Assembly (NCBI GenBank): GCA_030141605.1 | Contig: JAQGDQ010000149.1 | Coordinates: forward strand, 232,102-296,101 | Direction of reading: 5' to 3' | Origin: Tubiluchus corallicola | Taxonomy: Eukaryota; Priapulida; Priapulimorpha; Priapulimorphida; Tubiluchidae | Length of the DNA: 64,000 nt | Shown: positions 47,652 through 61,700 of the stretch, in pieces | Layout of the letters: the number at the start of each line of letters is the position of its first letter | How positions within the stretch are numbered: position 1 is the stretch's first letter | The notes under the pieces: model-generated | What the model was told of the DNA's origin: nothing | Database searches by the model: none | What the model saw: the letters and a program-made list of their open reading frames with translations, nothing else | Program-made: the position numbers and the translations under genes

Positions 47652-47867
47652 GAATGTAAAAAATGTCAAGGAGTAATGGGTAATGGAGACATAGCCATTT
47701 TCGCTCCAAAATTTGGTGAGAATGCAGCTTGGCATCCAGCCTGTTTTACCTGCCGTAAATGTGACGAGCTACTTGTAGATCTTACGTACTGTGTCAAGGA
47801 TGGTTACCTGTTTTGTGAGAGGCACTATGCAGAGACTGTCAAACCAAGGTGTGCTGCATGTGATGAA
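47652..47867 (+). CDS. Lmpt: PET-LIM (Limpet-like) gene, coding exon 6: complete LIM1 and start of LIM2
   Basis: This exon of 72 codons runs from acceptor TATATAG to donor GAA|GTAAGT, encoding residues 181-252. It holds one full LIM domain with all eight zinc ligands: C182, C185, H208, C211 for the first site and C214, C217, C235, H238 for the second (spacing C-x2-C-x22-H-x2-C-x2-C-x2-C-x17-C-x2-H). The last residues, C247-x2-C250-DE, are the first zinc-binding pair of LIM2, so the intron interrupts LIM2. The features ELLVDLTYCV and CERHYAE point to Limpet rather than Prickle. The frame stays open about 100 nt past the donor, but that extension is unlike LIM sequence. LIM2 and later domains must lie to the right of the window. 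Confidence 0.95.
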
Positions 47868-50289
47868 GTAAGTGTTTTTAGCCTTACATATTATACAAGG
47901 GGAAGCTGTACACACTCAGGTTATCGACAAGGGGCAGAAGTTTCTATAATTTTTGGAATTTTCACTTCTTAAAACAAAATCAACGATTCTTAAAACTAAC
48001 TTAGAAATCCATTTATACCAAGTGCATCGTTTGTTGATTCTTCTGTAAAAATTTCTGCTTGACCACTTCAGCCGCAATAGATGGCAGCACGTGGCGACTG
48101 ACTTAGTAGTTATTCACCAAGGCAGTGGCTTAATCTACTGCTAGCCTGACCTATTTATTTCGTCTATGATAATTATTGGGGATACCAACTTTGCCCCGAA
48201 GAATCATAAAGACACTTAAAATATTTGAACAAAAAATTTTCTTGACAATTTTGAAAAGTTGGTGTTGGTTAAATATTATCAAGTTCTTTTTCCTTGAATA
48301 AACGAACTGCAACTAGCATATTTATTTCTTTAATATTGGTCTAATTGTACATTAAACTAGTAACTTACCTTGATTTCTATACTGTAAAAAATCAGACAGC
48401 TAATATTACAATACGTGATCTTATTAGTTTCTTCAACTGTTCACCGAAGGAGTAATATTGAATAAATAAACGTTTACTTAAAGTACAAGAAAACACTCTT
48501 CATAAATAAAGCCTAAAAAGTTCCTTTTGAAATTTTCAAAACTGCACACAGGGCTCATGTTAGCAGTAGCTTTGTATAAAAATTATAAATTTAAACTCTC
48601 ATGATGACTGTTAGGCACAGCCATTTTAATGGTACGTTATTTGAAAAAAGTTTAGATAACATTGGGTAAAAAAGTTTGAGAAAATATGTAAGCACTCTTT
48701 GCTAATAATTAAAAGTTTAAATTATTTTAAATTGTCAATAATATCAATAAAGTGACTTTTGGTGAGTCAGTGTGCACACTGGAAGGTGACACAGTGCTAT
48801 TAACCAGGTGGCACAAATATTTAAAATTATCAAGAATTTTCTTTTCCAATTACGTCTTTCAAACTGGTAAGAATAATGCTAAGTAATACAACTTCGTATG
48901 GAAATATGGATATACTTTGAAATTTCCTTTTCTTCCACTTTAAAATGAATATTAAAAGCAGCCTTATAATTAATAACGTAAATGAACTTAATTCATGTTG
49001 TGATCATGGTTATTATTTTATTGCAGTAAAAGCTAGGTATAAATGATTATTATATGTTGAAATAATTTGTAGGGGAGAAGTAATTTTAGGTACTGCAGCT
49101 GGCTGGGTTGGTAAAATTAATATGGGCAACTATGTTCTGAAAATTGGAATTTTTTCGTTTTTTAATCATTGTAAAAAAAGCCACAAAATGAATTTTTATT
49201 AGCTAGCAAAAGGGTACTCAAAGCATATATCAAGATTACATGCAGAGTATTCGATATAAAATCGGCATTAAATTATTTTGCTAATTTTTATACTCCATAT
49301 TACGTGAAAATTCCCTTAATTCGTTACTATTGTTAAGTGATTTTTTTCTAATATTGTTAAAGCTGTCCAGCATTGCACAATTGCTTTCGTTGCAGTGAAC
49401 GTTTTAACAATTCTTGGTGCACAGGTAGCAACTTAGCATATGGTTTTAAGAACGTTGATGTTTGTCGAGTAACCATTAAGTTAAGTCGCTGTTAGACAGC
49501 ATTACCGTTTGGTTCTTGTAGTTTGCATACCACTTGCGAACACAGCAGTAATTAACCACTCCGGAACTTATTACTTTGGTAATATCGATTAATCCTACTA
49601 TGAGTCAGATAGGGTTTTAAGGCATTGCTTGGTCAGCACTGGCTGACCTTTCACTACATCTTGCACTTTCAGGTTTTTTATACAGTTAGATGCAGTAACT
49701 CTGCAAGCCGAGGTCCAGTGTGAACTCAGTGACAAGATCCATTTAATAGAGATTTTATCGCACCTTGGGGCTCATCAGTAATAAAGCATAATGTTAATAT
49801 TAGACACTAAATAGGTTTAATAAACTCGATGATTATGTTTATGTTTTTAAACGGGTTAACGGGTTTAAGTAATGAAATTTTAAACGGGTTGTCAAATGTG
49901 GGCGTATTGTTTTCAGAATTTTTAGTAAATATTCCAGCGAAGTAAGAAACAGACACACATATACATATATGATATGTATGTATTAGAGAAAGCCTACATA
50001 CTTTATAAAGATTTCCTGTATTACGCGGTGTTATCTCATTTCATCATAAATTTGGAGAGCAATTTCCTTGTGTTGCTATCCCATGTCTCAATGAGGCGAC
50101 AAGAAAATACGAAATTCTTTGACAGTCCGAAGCTTCTTAACTGCATTGATATAAAGTCGACTGCAAATAACACCGGCATTTGTCGCCCATCCCTGAATGT
50201 CATTCTCTTCTCGGACATGAAATTCTACTCAGAATTGTTTAGTTACAAGGTGCAGTTTCTCGCTAGGGCTTTGTGAAAGACACTTGTCG

Positions 50290-50560
50290 TACAGGGCTGC
50301 ACTATAGTTCGTTTCGCTGCTTTCAAACTTTCATTTGTCCTGTTGTGCCTTTGAAGCCTTTTCGCTGGTTGGATCAAGTTCTTCAAATCGATTCAGATAC
50401 AGAGGCAGGATCTTTGCCCAACTGGACATGGCAGTGTGACATAGCCTTTTCAAAGTTGACTAAGCGGATCTTGTCTGTAATACTGTCTGTTTTGCCAGTT
50501 GGATGAGTGAAAGTAATCTCTCTGCCGGGATCTATTTGAGCCAGGCTACACACACTTTAA
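50290..50560 (+). mobile_element. Possible Ty3/Gypsy pol scrap (RT-RNase H junction)
   Basis: In one frame, LPNWTWQCDIAFSKLTKRIL (about 50423-50482) resembles the F-x-W-x-x-x-C-x-x-A-F-x-x-L-K-x-x-L segment after the reverse transcriptase of Ty3/Gypsy elements. After a one-base frame change, SNLSAGIYLSQ resembles the D-A-S-x-x-x-I-G-A-V-L-S-Q start of RNase H. Preceding residues GLHYSSFRCF weakly resemble the YYRRF motif. The piece is short, has a frame break, and no LTRs were located. It could be chance resemblance. Confidence 0.4.
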
Positions 50561-53500
50561 ATTTCAGCGTTGCAAACATTACCACCAGGCACACAGTAGA
50601 CAATTACGCAGAATACTTTCGCGTTACTAATTACGTTTGCTCGTTTTTTTCCTTCATATACCTTTACTTCAATTTTTTCCATTTTCTGCGACACTCTTAC
50701 CACGCTTGTACGATACTTATTTCTCTCAGCCGCCCGGCCACTTCAGCAAACAGTTTTTGATTCCTTTGACTTCTACTATCTGAAACATCAACTACGTCCA
50801 GATTTTGTAAACTGTTCAAAAAATTTTTTACTCGCCCGTTTTCCCATTGCTGACCTGTTTAAGCATCGGTGATTTAACGAGTTTTAACAGTTTTGCAGCA
50901 TTTTAACTAGGAGCAAAATTATTAGCTCAAATTTACCCTAATGAACATTCCGGATACCTAACGGAATCTGATGCTAACCTGAATTTGGTAAGTCTCTTCC
51001 GAAGTCGACTTGCCATGATCGTTGTTAATTAGGTGTTACATATTTTCTCGCAGTAACGAATAGGGCTTGCATATGATGCGTTTGCATGTATAAAAGATTC
51101 AGTGAATCCCTGCTAATACTTCAGAGCACCAAACTTATCTTTAACGGCGTTTTCACAGTTGTATTTTTCTTCTTTTGCTGGCGGATTGTTTGTCCTTGAA
51201 ACTACAAAAACTGCAAACAACTACCGTGTGATGTAGGAGTAATTGTGTTCCTGGCAAAAAGTTAAATTAAGAATATATATATATTTAGGTAATTCTAGTT
51301 GCAAGATTTAAACTGGCATCTGTGTCCTAAAGTGTAAATCTCACGGTTAAATGTTTATTTGTGTTTCAACATTTTAGCTAAACAGAAAGTTCCCAGCTAT
51401 AAATAAACACGTTAATTTTGTTTTGTACATGTCTGGCCCTTCCTGTATCCCTGCAGCTTCCAAAAGACAAACAAACAAAATGTTATTCAAGTTGAAGCAA
51501 CCGGATAGGCTGTGTATTAATATACATTTTAAACGCTCTTCTCTAGTTCCGCTTCCAAACCTTGCCTCTCCACAAGGTTCTCAACCTCATTGTTACTGCA
51601 CTTGAATAGCAATATCAGTTCTGTTGACATTTTGTATACTTATCTCGTTCTCCAATTCCCATTTCATTTATTTCACATTATTTGCGACAAATCGACCCCC
51701 AGTTTTATTTCAAGCTGAATTGCAGAAATCTGTCGTGTTTGCACAAGGAATGTGGACCGCTTTCATTGCTTGCTTATCTCATTCATTGATTTAAACTGTC
51801 AAATTTTTTTCACTGTAAAGGTTATGACGCGTTTATGTGCATTTAAACTAAAAAGCAGGTCAGACTTTAACTGAGTTTTAGATGACACTCTGGTCTCTGC
51901 CTGTCGTTCTGTCATTCTTCTCCAAAGTTGCAACTGCAAATGTTCTTAGGTGCTAACAAAATGGCAGGGCAGTGTGGACAAGTCAAATTAACTTCATATG
52001 CAAGTTGTAGCACTCTTGATCGTTTGGCTTCAGAATACGTTTTGAAAGGGTGACAAGAAGATATTTCTTGTTTTAACTTAGCGTGTGTACTTTCACACAA
52101 AGTTTTAATATTAATGAAAATGACAGTTTGCGTAAAAATCTGTTGTTATCGAAAAAGTGCTTAAAATTTAAGCATTCCAATCATAAAATATATACTCTAT
52201 GTGTATGTACGAATTATCCACGTGACTGTTTTCGCCTCTTGTATGCAAGATAGAAAGGGAGTAACATTATATAACGTAGTAAGTTAATTAATCATTTACT
52301 TTTTACGGCAGCCAACAAGGTACTTTGACATCAAGACTTCAGTAAAACACGTGACTGTCACAGTGCACTTTGTTGTGCACAGTATAAGTGGTCATATTTC
52401 ATTTTTTTCAGTTTTTGAAGTGTAATTTAATATAGGCTGCATCTTTTAATATTAATATGGCTTCCTGTTAACCTGTTAATACCTAATCAGCTTTATTTAC
52501 AATACAGCTTGTCACTGCAGCAATATGACAAGTGTAGTTAGCAAAACAAATTGGTCGTTGAACCATGTAATTGTAAAATGCAATTGTGGACACGTTTTAT
52601 TTGTCTTCATTTATATCCGTATAACCGCCAAGAAAGTATGATATATCATAATTTTCTATATGCTATGGCAGACTCAGTCAATGAAAAATGTAGTTACTTC
52701 AATCTTCAAAATTCGCCTATTCTGTCAGTATAACCCTAGACAACGAGCTTTTTCCACGGTGTGGTCAGACCGTACTGTTGTTTTTGTTGTCATTGCTGTC
52801 GTCCTTGTCATCGCGCAGTTGTTTTCTTTTTCTCTTTGCTTCAGTAGGCACTGCTGTAAAATTGTGCAAAACGAAACAACGGTACACCTATTTTTTTTTT
52901 AAATTTGTGTTGCCAAGAAAAAGAAAAAGATAATAATAAAGACGCTGTGTCTAAGACTACACACATTATTTGTGATTGTTCAGATTTGACAAAATGTTTG
53001 GTAGAAATTTCACCAAACTTTGTTTCGCAATCCTGAAATTTATAGCATCTGATTTGAATGGTTTCTAACAGGCTACCAAATTCGTGGTCAAGTTACATTA
53101 GACAGTCTACGTATGCGCGAATTTCATGGCTATTTTGAATGGCATAAATCTTACGATAGACTAGCTTTTCTTGTTACAATTTTGTTTGCCTTTTGTCGTT
53201 TATAACTTGATCTACATTGGTTTGTTAATTAAAATTGAACTTTACAGCTGCGCCATTTTATGAGAGATGAAAAGAAACTTGGGATTTGTATTGAACTGTA
53301 GTAGCATTAATGCCATGATTGCTGTTTGCAGTTTCTTTTGTTTTGTGTCTATCTTTGGTATTTTGACTTTTTGTCAGGTACTAAGTTAAGCTTAACTTAA
53401 ATGCCACTCAATTACTTTGGGTTAATTCGGTTAATGAAAACTAAATATATACTTGGTAAGTTATTTCTGCAGATTTGCTAAATAGTAATTAATTAAGGCC

Positions 53501-56500
53501 AATGGTTTTAGATTACACAATACAGCTGTACTCCTTTGCTTAATTAAACTCAATGAAACATGAAATTTTGTGTGAAGTACTACTACATGACGTATGATGA
53601 TATTTTCATATTTCTTGATCTGCTTTTCACACCCATCGCATGCAGTTATTTATACACAATTTAGAAATGCCCTACTGCCTTTGCTATTTCTCTTGTTAAA
53701 GGAGGACGAATACGTTTCCGAACTTAGCTAAAACATACCTGCTGATTCAGTATCTCATCAGAGACTAAAATTTTCATAATGAATCAGGTTCCAGTTCTGC
53801 CATTATCTTCACGTGAGTGCCTGACCGCGGCTTTATGAGTACGCTACTGTAATAAAAAATGAGAGCAAAAAATTACTTTTCTTTACTTTTCAGCTTTTTG
53901 TTTTGTTTCAAAACCTCGGGTAATATACAGCGCGACTCGGGAAATTTTGATAAGGCGTTTTAATACGTAAGCTTCTTGAGTATAATTTACCCAAACAATT
54001 TTCTTAAATTCAAAATTTCTACGCTACATTATTTACACTTCCCGTAAGAATATTGATTCAGCAGACGAGTTCTAGGGGAATCATTGTCTGTTATAAAAAC
54101 CGGTGTCATATTGCTAGACAATTTTATTGAAATTGCTTCGGTTTGGAGCGCAATTATTCAGGAGTTACTCCTTATTTAAATACTGCCTCATAAATTTCGC
54201 TAAATTGGGTATATGGTATCTGTAGGCTGAGTTATTCATTGGCTTCTCAATAAATGTCTTGTATGATATTGCTTGGGCGTTTCTCATTATTCAATATTCT
54301 GTATTAATTGCACTTTACGGAACTTGATTTGACCTTGTTGAGAGCCTATAATTAAGTTATAATAACTGGGAGGCTTTTTATTATAAAGTTATTCCAGGTC
54401 GTCTTCGTAAAGGTCAAAGATAACGACCAAAATGGGAATTCTCTCCGTCAAAAAGATAAGATATGCTTTTTAATTAATTAGTTAATAGCAAAATATTTAC
54501 ACCAAGAGAAAAATGTAAATGTTTCTGTGATTGGTTTTGTGATTTGCGTAAAATAGAAATAGAACATTAGACTTGAATTTTGAAATGCAGTTAATTTCCC
54601 GATAGTTATCTTTTGTTGCTGATAAGGTACTACATTTTTGTGTGTTTTTTAAATTGGATACCAGAGCTTATACAGCGAGCGACCCGTTATTAACAGAATC
54701 TAGAGAACTAATAGAAATATTAGGGCCGTAGAATCGGCTTTGAAGTCTTCTTTCTTAAAACGCTAGACCTTGGCAGTTTTATCTTACAGATGTTGACGAC
54801 ATTCTCTAAACATCTTTACATGAGGGCAATGAATCTTATCCATTTATATTTTAACTTTAGTTTTGTTGAGCTCCCAAATTTGCACCGAGACCAACAAAAA
54901 TGTTATTATTTTGCTGTGATATTCGGATTCATTCTGAAGTTTGTATTAGTAATATTAGCATGTAATAAAACGATTTTTTCACATTTGGGATAATATATAG
55001 GGCCTAAGTTATAATCCTGTGCGTTTGTAACCGTGAAATCGTGAACATTATTCAGGCTGGTGTGTGTGGTTGCGTATTTTTATTTGGCTTCTCTTCTCTG
55101 TGCGAATTTCTGTGTTCATGCAGTTGTCCCAGTTATTCTTCCTTTGCTCTGTCAAGTGAAATTAGCCTCAGTTCAGTATACAGCATGTAGGGCTTAATGA
55201 ACGCTTCAGCCAAGCAAATATAAAATACTGTAACAGTTGGACAATAATCCTAAACACGATATGCGCCTTACATGGTTACTTCTTGAAGTTATTAAATTTG
55301 GTGTGGGTGTTGTGAAAAGATTGCATTCATTAATAATGTTAGCGCTAAATAAGCTGCAAATTTATTTAAGTTTGTTCGGATCAATTAGATTATAACAGTT
55401 AGTAACCTTTATAATGTCAGTTACTGTTCACACTTTACATTGCCCAGTGCAATACTAAATGCTAACAGTTAGCTTATTTTTTTCAGCCTTTGACTTCGTT
55501 TTACAAAGTTGTTCTTGCAAATATCTTCTAGTTATTTAAATTTTACGTGGGATTTAGTTAAATCAACTCTGATGTCTTGTTATCCACACACATGACATTT
55601 GGTTAATGTAGAAACGTTTTAATTCAGATGAATTTTTATTCCCCTTTTTACATAGGATTCTTGTAAATTTGGTTAAATTCTCTGGTTTGGATAAGCGTTT
55701 CTTGAATGAGTTTCAAACCCACCCATACCTGGCATTAATGTATTCCATAATTCTGTAACATTTACTATGCCCTAAACAGCAGCTTCGGCAAATAGCTTAA
55801 TATAAAGCCCGCATAATTTGCCTAATGCAATACAGTCTGGCGCTAATTTGCCATTTATATTGCTTTTATGGGGAAGTAATGGCAAATGGGAACGATATAA
55901 TCTCAGCATCTAAGGGCAGTGTCTTTTGTATTTAGGGTAATAAAACTGAGAACGAGCCAAAACCAGCCTTTTTGAGCATTTAGAATTAAAAAACTAAAAA
56001 TTTCTTTTAAAAATTCATAGGCTTTCCTCTCTGAAAGTGCTGCAGTGATTGACTTTGTGACTATGGATTTGTCTTTTCTTTTTGCTAACGAAGATTAAAG
56101 ATATTTTTTAACATTAGTGTCCTTAAATATGACTTGTTTTAAGTAGAATGAGCCACCTAAACAACTGTAATTTTCCCGATTATATAGGCCTACATGTATA
56201 AATATGTATAACTGTATGTACATTATGTAAATAACATGCCTTTTTTATTTTTTGTGCAATATCTACCGGACATTTCTACCACTTTGTCATGAGGTTCACA
56301 TATTATGTTTACTCATAAGCATTATTCATAAATTACACCAATAAATAGCAACGCGGATGCAATTTATTGAAAATAAACGTTTATTCGTTTCGGGAAATTA
56401 ATGCTGACTTCGGTTTATATTGTACGTCATTTGTCGACGCCCACAAACGTGGCTAGTTTGTGAACTCATAATAACATTTTGGGAATCCTATCTAATGTGG

Positions 56501-58574
56501 AAATGCGCATCCTGAAAAAGTAGCCGAAAAGTGAGACGACAACTCTTACCATCCAGTGAACACTTGCAAGACTTGCATAAGCAGTGCATAGTATTTGTAC
56601 CTCTCTATCATGCGCAGTATAGCGCTTCGCTATACACTCCGTGATTTAGCAATAATTTTGTCCGTGGCTTCGCTGCACTGATGCTCCTTCTCATTGTGCG
56701 TTATTAACAAAAAGTTCTGTTCCGTGAGTGACCAGAAAACATTCTGAAATGATTACTTTGCGTGCAGAAGTTGCAAATTTATTGCCGTTGTTGCTATTAC
56801 CGATATCATAGAGGACATATAGTGAGCAATTTTGTACGAAAGGGGTGAGTTTATGTAGTTTCATATGATAGGGAAAAATCAACGAATTTCAAAACACATT
56901 TAAAAGTTCACGAAATAGTCAACAAGCAATACCTTCATATTTGTTCAAAATGTAAGGTATGATTTTTTAATATAAAAAATTTTTGACCTCAGAGACATAT
57001 CATGATCTCAGCATCTATTTAGAAAAAATACCTATTGCATGTGTTAAGCTTAATCACTACGCGACGTAATTTCTATTCAGTAAATTAGTGATATGTAGAT
57101 TGCTAGTTTTATGCCTAATTTTTATAACATTTAAATGTAATTTCTGGTTTATCTGCCTGTCTGGTGTTAGCGAGCAAAACTGGCGTTTTTGACATTGCTA
57201 CAATTACCGTTCGTAATACGGGGATAGTTTTAGGCTTTTTTTAGTAATAGCTACTCAAGTAACTGTTCTGCTGGGATTAATCTGGTAATTTTGTGAGTAA
57301 ATAGGAAATAAGGCCGAAAAGGGCATTTTCTGTTTCATATGCTAGCTAGTACGTCAGTGCATAGTTCTAAATGCATGTTTACTAACTTGCTAAAGGCTAC
57401 CTACAAGCTTGCGCATAGTTACCGAGTAGTCATTAGTAGTAATATAGATATTAGGTAACCAAGTGACAGGTCGGGCGTTAATCAGATCAATAAATCTGGG
57501 GCCGGGTCACACGAAACTGACCTGCTTCCGTCTTCGCTCAGGTCAAAGTTTGCTAAACTAGCAGAGCACCGTAAACACAATTCATTTATAAACAGTTTTC
57601 AAAATTGCACATTGCAAATTTTTCTGTTGACATAGTACGTCATAATAATGATTATCCGACCCATAGACGTGTCTATCTGTCTTTGTTTTTTGCACTAGAA
57701 GTGTTAATTTCGGCTATAATTGACTGTCCTATCATCGTTCTGCTGTCAGCAGTTATTTTAAGCCAAGACAATAGATTGCAATGGCTTCTCCGGGGGTAAT
57801 TTGAGCAGTGTTTGAAGATTGTAATTTTGTCCGTCGATAAAGCATTCCAACAATATCTCATGCAGCTAAAAGTAGCATGTTTGTTTTCCTGTTTAAACAA
57901 AACTAACGTAAAGGCAAATGAACGCGTCTCTAGCCACCCCTGCCTAGCCGGGCTTCATTTTTGTGCAGAGAAGCTAAGGCTGTGACACCATATAATCACC
58001 AGCTTGATGTTACGGCAATAATTAAAGGAAATGGCTTCTGATGCTACAGCATTTCCGACACAAGCCCATATTTCTTTATTAATATGATCAGCTGTTACAG
58101 CGTGACATTGGCCAGGCATTCTTATTTTGACACTGATTGCGTAGATGTAGAGAAGTGCAGCTGTACTTGATGTTGTTGTAGTGTACCGTCAAAAAAACTT
58201 GTTTTCATCTTTTTTCAACCAGTTGATTTTTACGGTGTAAAAGTGTGTTATAAGGGTTTGCATTTTTGTGGGTGCATTTTATGCTGACCTGCTATAGTGA
58301 AATTTTCACGTACGCTTGCAAATATTTGTCTTTAATTAATCGATGATGAAGGTTTACAACACATATAATAGCAAAATCAATCATGTTGAAGGTTATAATA
58401 CCGTTGAGATTTGAGATTGATTTCCGTGTGATTAGGCTAGCGGTCACGTATCAACCGTTGAAGTATTCACTGATTATTTTGTGGCGTTGTCTTTCTGACC
58501 AGTCTCCGTTAAAATAAATCAGACAAATGAAATAAATACAGTCAATTCAAGTGCCATATTTCAAGTCCTCCCAA

Positions 58575-58715
58575 AAGTGTATCTTCATTTTCACCTTCTT
58601 GTTCTTATAACTTTTTTATTATTTTTTATAATTCTTTTTTGCTCTGTTTCTCCTTTGTGCTTTTGCTGTTTCTTTACCCTTTGCTTTTTTCCTTTCTTTT
58701 AGATTTTTTTAGTTA
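58575..58715 (+). repeat. T-rich polypyrimidine tract
   Basis: About 140 bases are dominated by T with interspersed C (ttttttgctctgtttctcct and similar). Low-complexity sequence with no coding meaning. Confidence 0.6.
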
Positions 58716-61700
58716 AGCTCTTTATTCATTCGCTTTGCAAGAAGTAGATAGCTCATATATATATATATATTTGTCATGCATAGAGAAATAAAAAAAGCGT
58801 TTTATTTTTTAGCTTTTTTGGTCTAATTGATAGGTATAAAGCAATTACCAAATTCCTTTAAAAGTCTGAACTAAAAATAAGCAGTACATATAAACTAGTA
58901 TTGTTACTAAAATGTAATAATTTGTGTAACATTTTAAATAGTTCTCGTATCAGTTAATTAGAGGCTATGTTTTGTTTTTTCTTAAGTACATAAAATTATA
59001 TTGAACTGTTAATGTAGTTGTGGAAAAAGATTTAAGAAAAACTTCTTCCGCATTGTTAACTGTATAAATTATTAACTGTAATAGTGTTCATGAATCCTAG
59101 TTTATGTATTACTAAGTTGATATTTTAAATATCCGTATAAACTAAGTGAAAGCTGAGAGCATATATATCTAAAAAATCATTTATTTACTGCATTGCCAGT
59201 TAATGAATTGAAATTAAATTCTAGACATGGTAAATTAGTATGCAAGTTGTCACCAAGCGTTTCCTAATCCATGCAGGCAGGCTGCGGCAGTCTTCCTTGG
59301 TACATGGTTTGCTTGCATGGTAGTCTTCGACTGTACAATTTTGGGGTAAAAATGGCGAAGCTAGCGAGTTCGGCGTCTCGGCGGGTTTTTCTTGATGATT
59401 AACCTAGTTTTCTGCATTAAGAAGTCTTTACTGTAATGTGGTGCTATATCCCGTATACAGAATTGTATGTAATAGAAATGTATGCTGGTTGGATAATAGT
59501 TGGTGCAAGCCCCTTCACATGATATAACAGGGTGTGTATGTATATAGGCCTTACAATGTTCTAGTTTCTGCAGACTAGAGTGACTGTTGAAAATGTGGAA
59601 CTCAAGTAACCTCTATTAAGTTAATACTGACTACAGCTGTTTTACTATTTGGAGCGAACCCAAGAAACGGTATCTAGACTTTCAAAACTTTCAATAAAAA
59701 CGCCCACTGACTGTAGGAAAAAACCAAAGAAGCCGGAAAGAATTCGTGCAAGCAAAACATTACTTATACGGGGGAAGAGTGCTATTGATGTTAACTGCAT
59801 TTTCGTTTGTTTTATGCTGTTGCTCATTTAATTTGACAACGGCTTCCCACGTGTATTTTACTAAAATATATAGTTCTTTACACCCGATTACTTAGTCTAT
59901 AGAAAACTTCTCACATTCCCCTTTGTTGACACGCAACCTGAACTGGATCACATAGTGGTTTTTAAAAAAAATTGGCATGCTCAGTTGAAACGACAATCTT
60001 GTGCAGTTTAAATATTGCCCACGACTTAATCCGTTTGCAGCCGTTCCGGGTTTTATGCAACAAGCATACAAAAGGGGCAGCATGCAGGACTATATATAAA
60101 AGACGACCTAATTCTTTCTAATGGGTGACAAGCTGCACATCACCAGTTCAATATTGCAGAGTCCAATTCTGTGCAAAACATTTACTGACTTCCACGCACG
60201 CAAATCAATAATCATGTGAAAAGCGCTAGTTTTCCATAAAGAATAAAGTTGCACGAATAAACATGATTTATTTGCATTGTTATTTATGGCTCCACGGTGG
60301 TTGTTGATATTCACTTAATTTGGCAATGGCTTTAATTAAAATTAGTTGATTGACAGTACAGTGAGTAGTACCTGCGTGTTACTGCATTGAAGTGCGAAGA
60401 ATTTAACTTTAATTTTCAGGTTTCACGCGACTTAATTTTTGTGTGGCATGTAAACGTGGATGGTGTCCAGTGAGAACCACTTCTCAGTTTTAAGGCTTCG
60501 TTTATAACTCTGTCAATTATTAATCCACTCATTAGGCCTACATCCAAGCCTCTAATGCAGGCGCATATTTTGGAAGGCCGTAGTTTTCGTGCTTTTGTCC
60601 ACACGTCCACTTGAGAGCGGTCCATTGGTTGTACGTATAGTATCTTGTCATGCTTAAAACAAGGGTGAAATAAAAGCTATGTCAGTAAACGAGTGTTTTT
60701 CCACTAAGAAACATCTTCTGGCTGGTTTCATCTACAAATGACCATTTGCTTCTTTAATAAGCAATATACGAGCTATGTGAGTGTAAGAGTTCAGCAAGTG
60801 CCTGTGGTGTATTAAAAAGAGTGATCATTTTTAAATAACTGTCTGTAGTGTGTTGTAAGAATTTATAAGGATTCGGTGAACTGTACAAATAAAAAAACAG
60901 TATATTCTTAAACAGGGTCAAAGTGGACAGCCTAACAACAGCGTGTTCTTCTTCTTTCCGGGAAATGTGGGATATTAGCTTGAAATCTTAGAAACAAATG
61001 AATTTTGCTCTTTACTGCATGCGTTTTACTGCTTACATAAAGTAGCAGCAATGAAGCAAATTTCTATTGCGGTACATTCAATGATCGAAGTTGAAACTAT
61101 ATTTTGTTCTTTCTCTCTTATACGTGTCATTATCAAACTCTGTCTTTGTGCACTGTGCAGTGCTCCGTGATTACAGCCGCGACTAAACAACCCACCATTT
61201 CCAGTCTAATATCGCCTCTTTTCATTACTCCTATCAGTAATGCCGTCTAATCCCTACAATAATCCACATAATAACAGTATCCCTGCCTGCTTACAGCTAA
61301 TATATCTCTACCTCTACTTTGCGAAGAGGGCTTCAGTTAACAATGGCGCAGAGCATCGATCAGTTTCTTCAGGTCATTCTACTTGATCAAAAGTCTATTG
61401 CTGGAGGGCGATTCTCAACTACTCAATTGCCGTCTTTCCTTTCGAGTTGCTTCCTCAATGATTAATATGGCCAACCGGAAGTTGTCAAGTTGGCAGAAAG
61501 AACATAAACTCGTAGAAATAATGAAGTTGCAACTTACTGGGTTACGTGACACAACTCACTAAAGCACATGGTGATGAACGGTTTCATGAATATACCCTGC
61601 CGGCTTCACAAGGACAGACAAGCAAAAATCAACATGAGAGCACATTTGAATGAACTCGATTGATGTGCCAACCCCATTCATTGCTGCAGTCTACCATTAC

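Larger units (their letters stand above)
14116..47867 (+). other. Lmpt: Limpet-like PET-LIM gene, visible coding span (5' part; continues past the right edge)
   Basis: This entry gives the extent of the gene; the exons are listed separately. Six exons join without a frame break into 252 codons: N-terminus (1-13), cysteine-rich module (about 26-55), PET domain (about 90-165), LIM1 (182-238) and the start of LIM2 (C247, C250). Intron phases are 0, 2, 0, 2, 0, 0, and intron lengths are about 9.95, 18.3, 3.4, 0.8, 0.54 and more than 16.1 kb. PET-LIM proteins (Prickle, Testin, Limpet) are cytoplasmic or cytoskeleton-associated scaffolds that bind partners through zinc-binding LIM domains. The run VDLTYCV followed by CERHYAE matches my memory of invertebrate Limpet better than Prickle (VDLIYF, CGRHHAE) or vertebrate Testin. 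The symbol is therefore an assignment by recalled similarity; an invertebrate Testin remains possible. Confidence 0.85.

Noticed and set aside
47676-47972. Frame starting at the internal Met of LIM1 and running past 47867
   Set aside because: The Met is internal to the LIM domain. The true exon begins at 47652 and ends at a GTAAGT donor, and the residues after it are intron translation.
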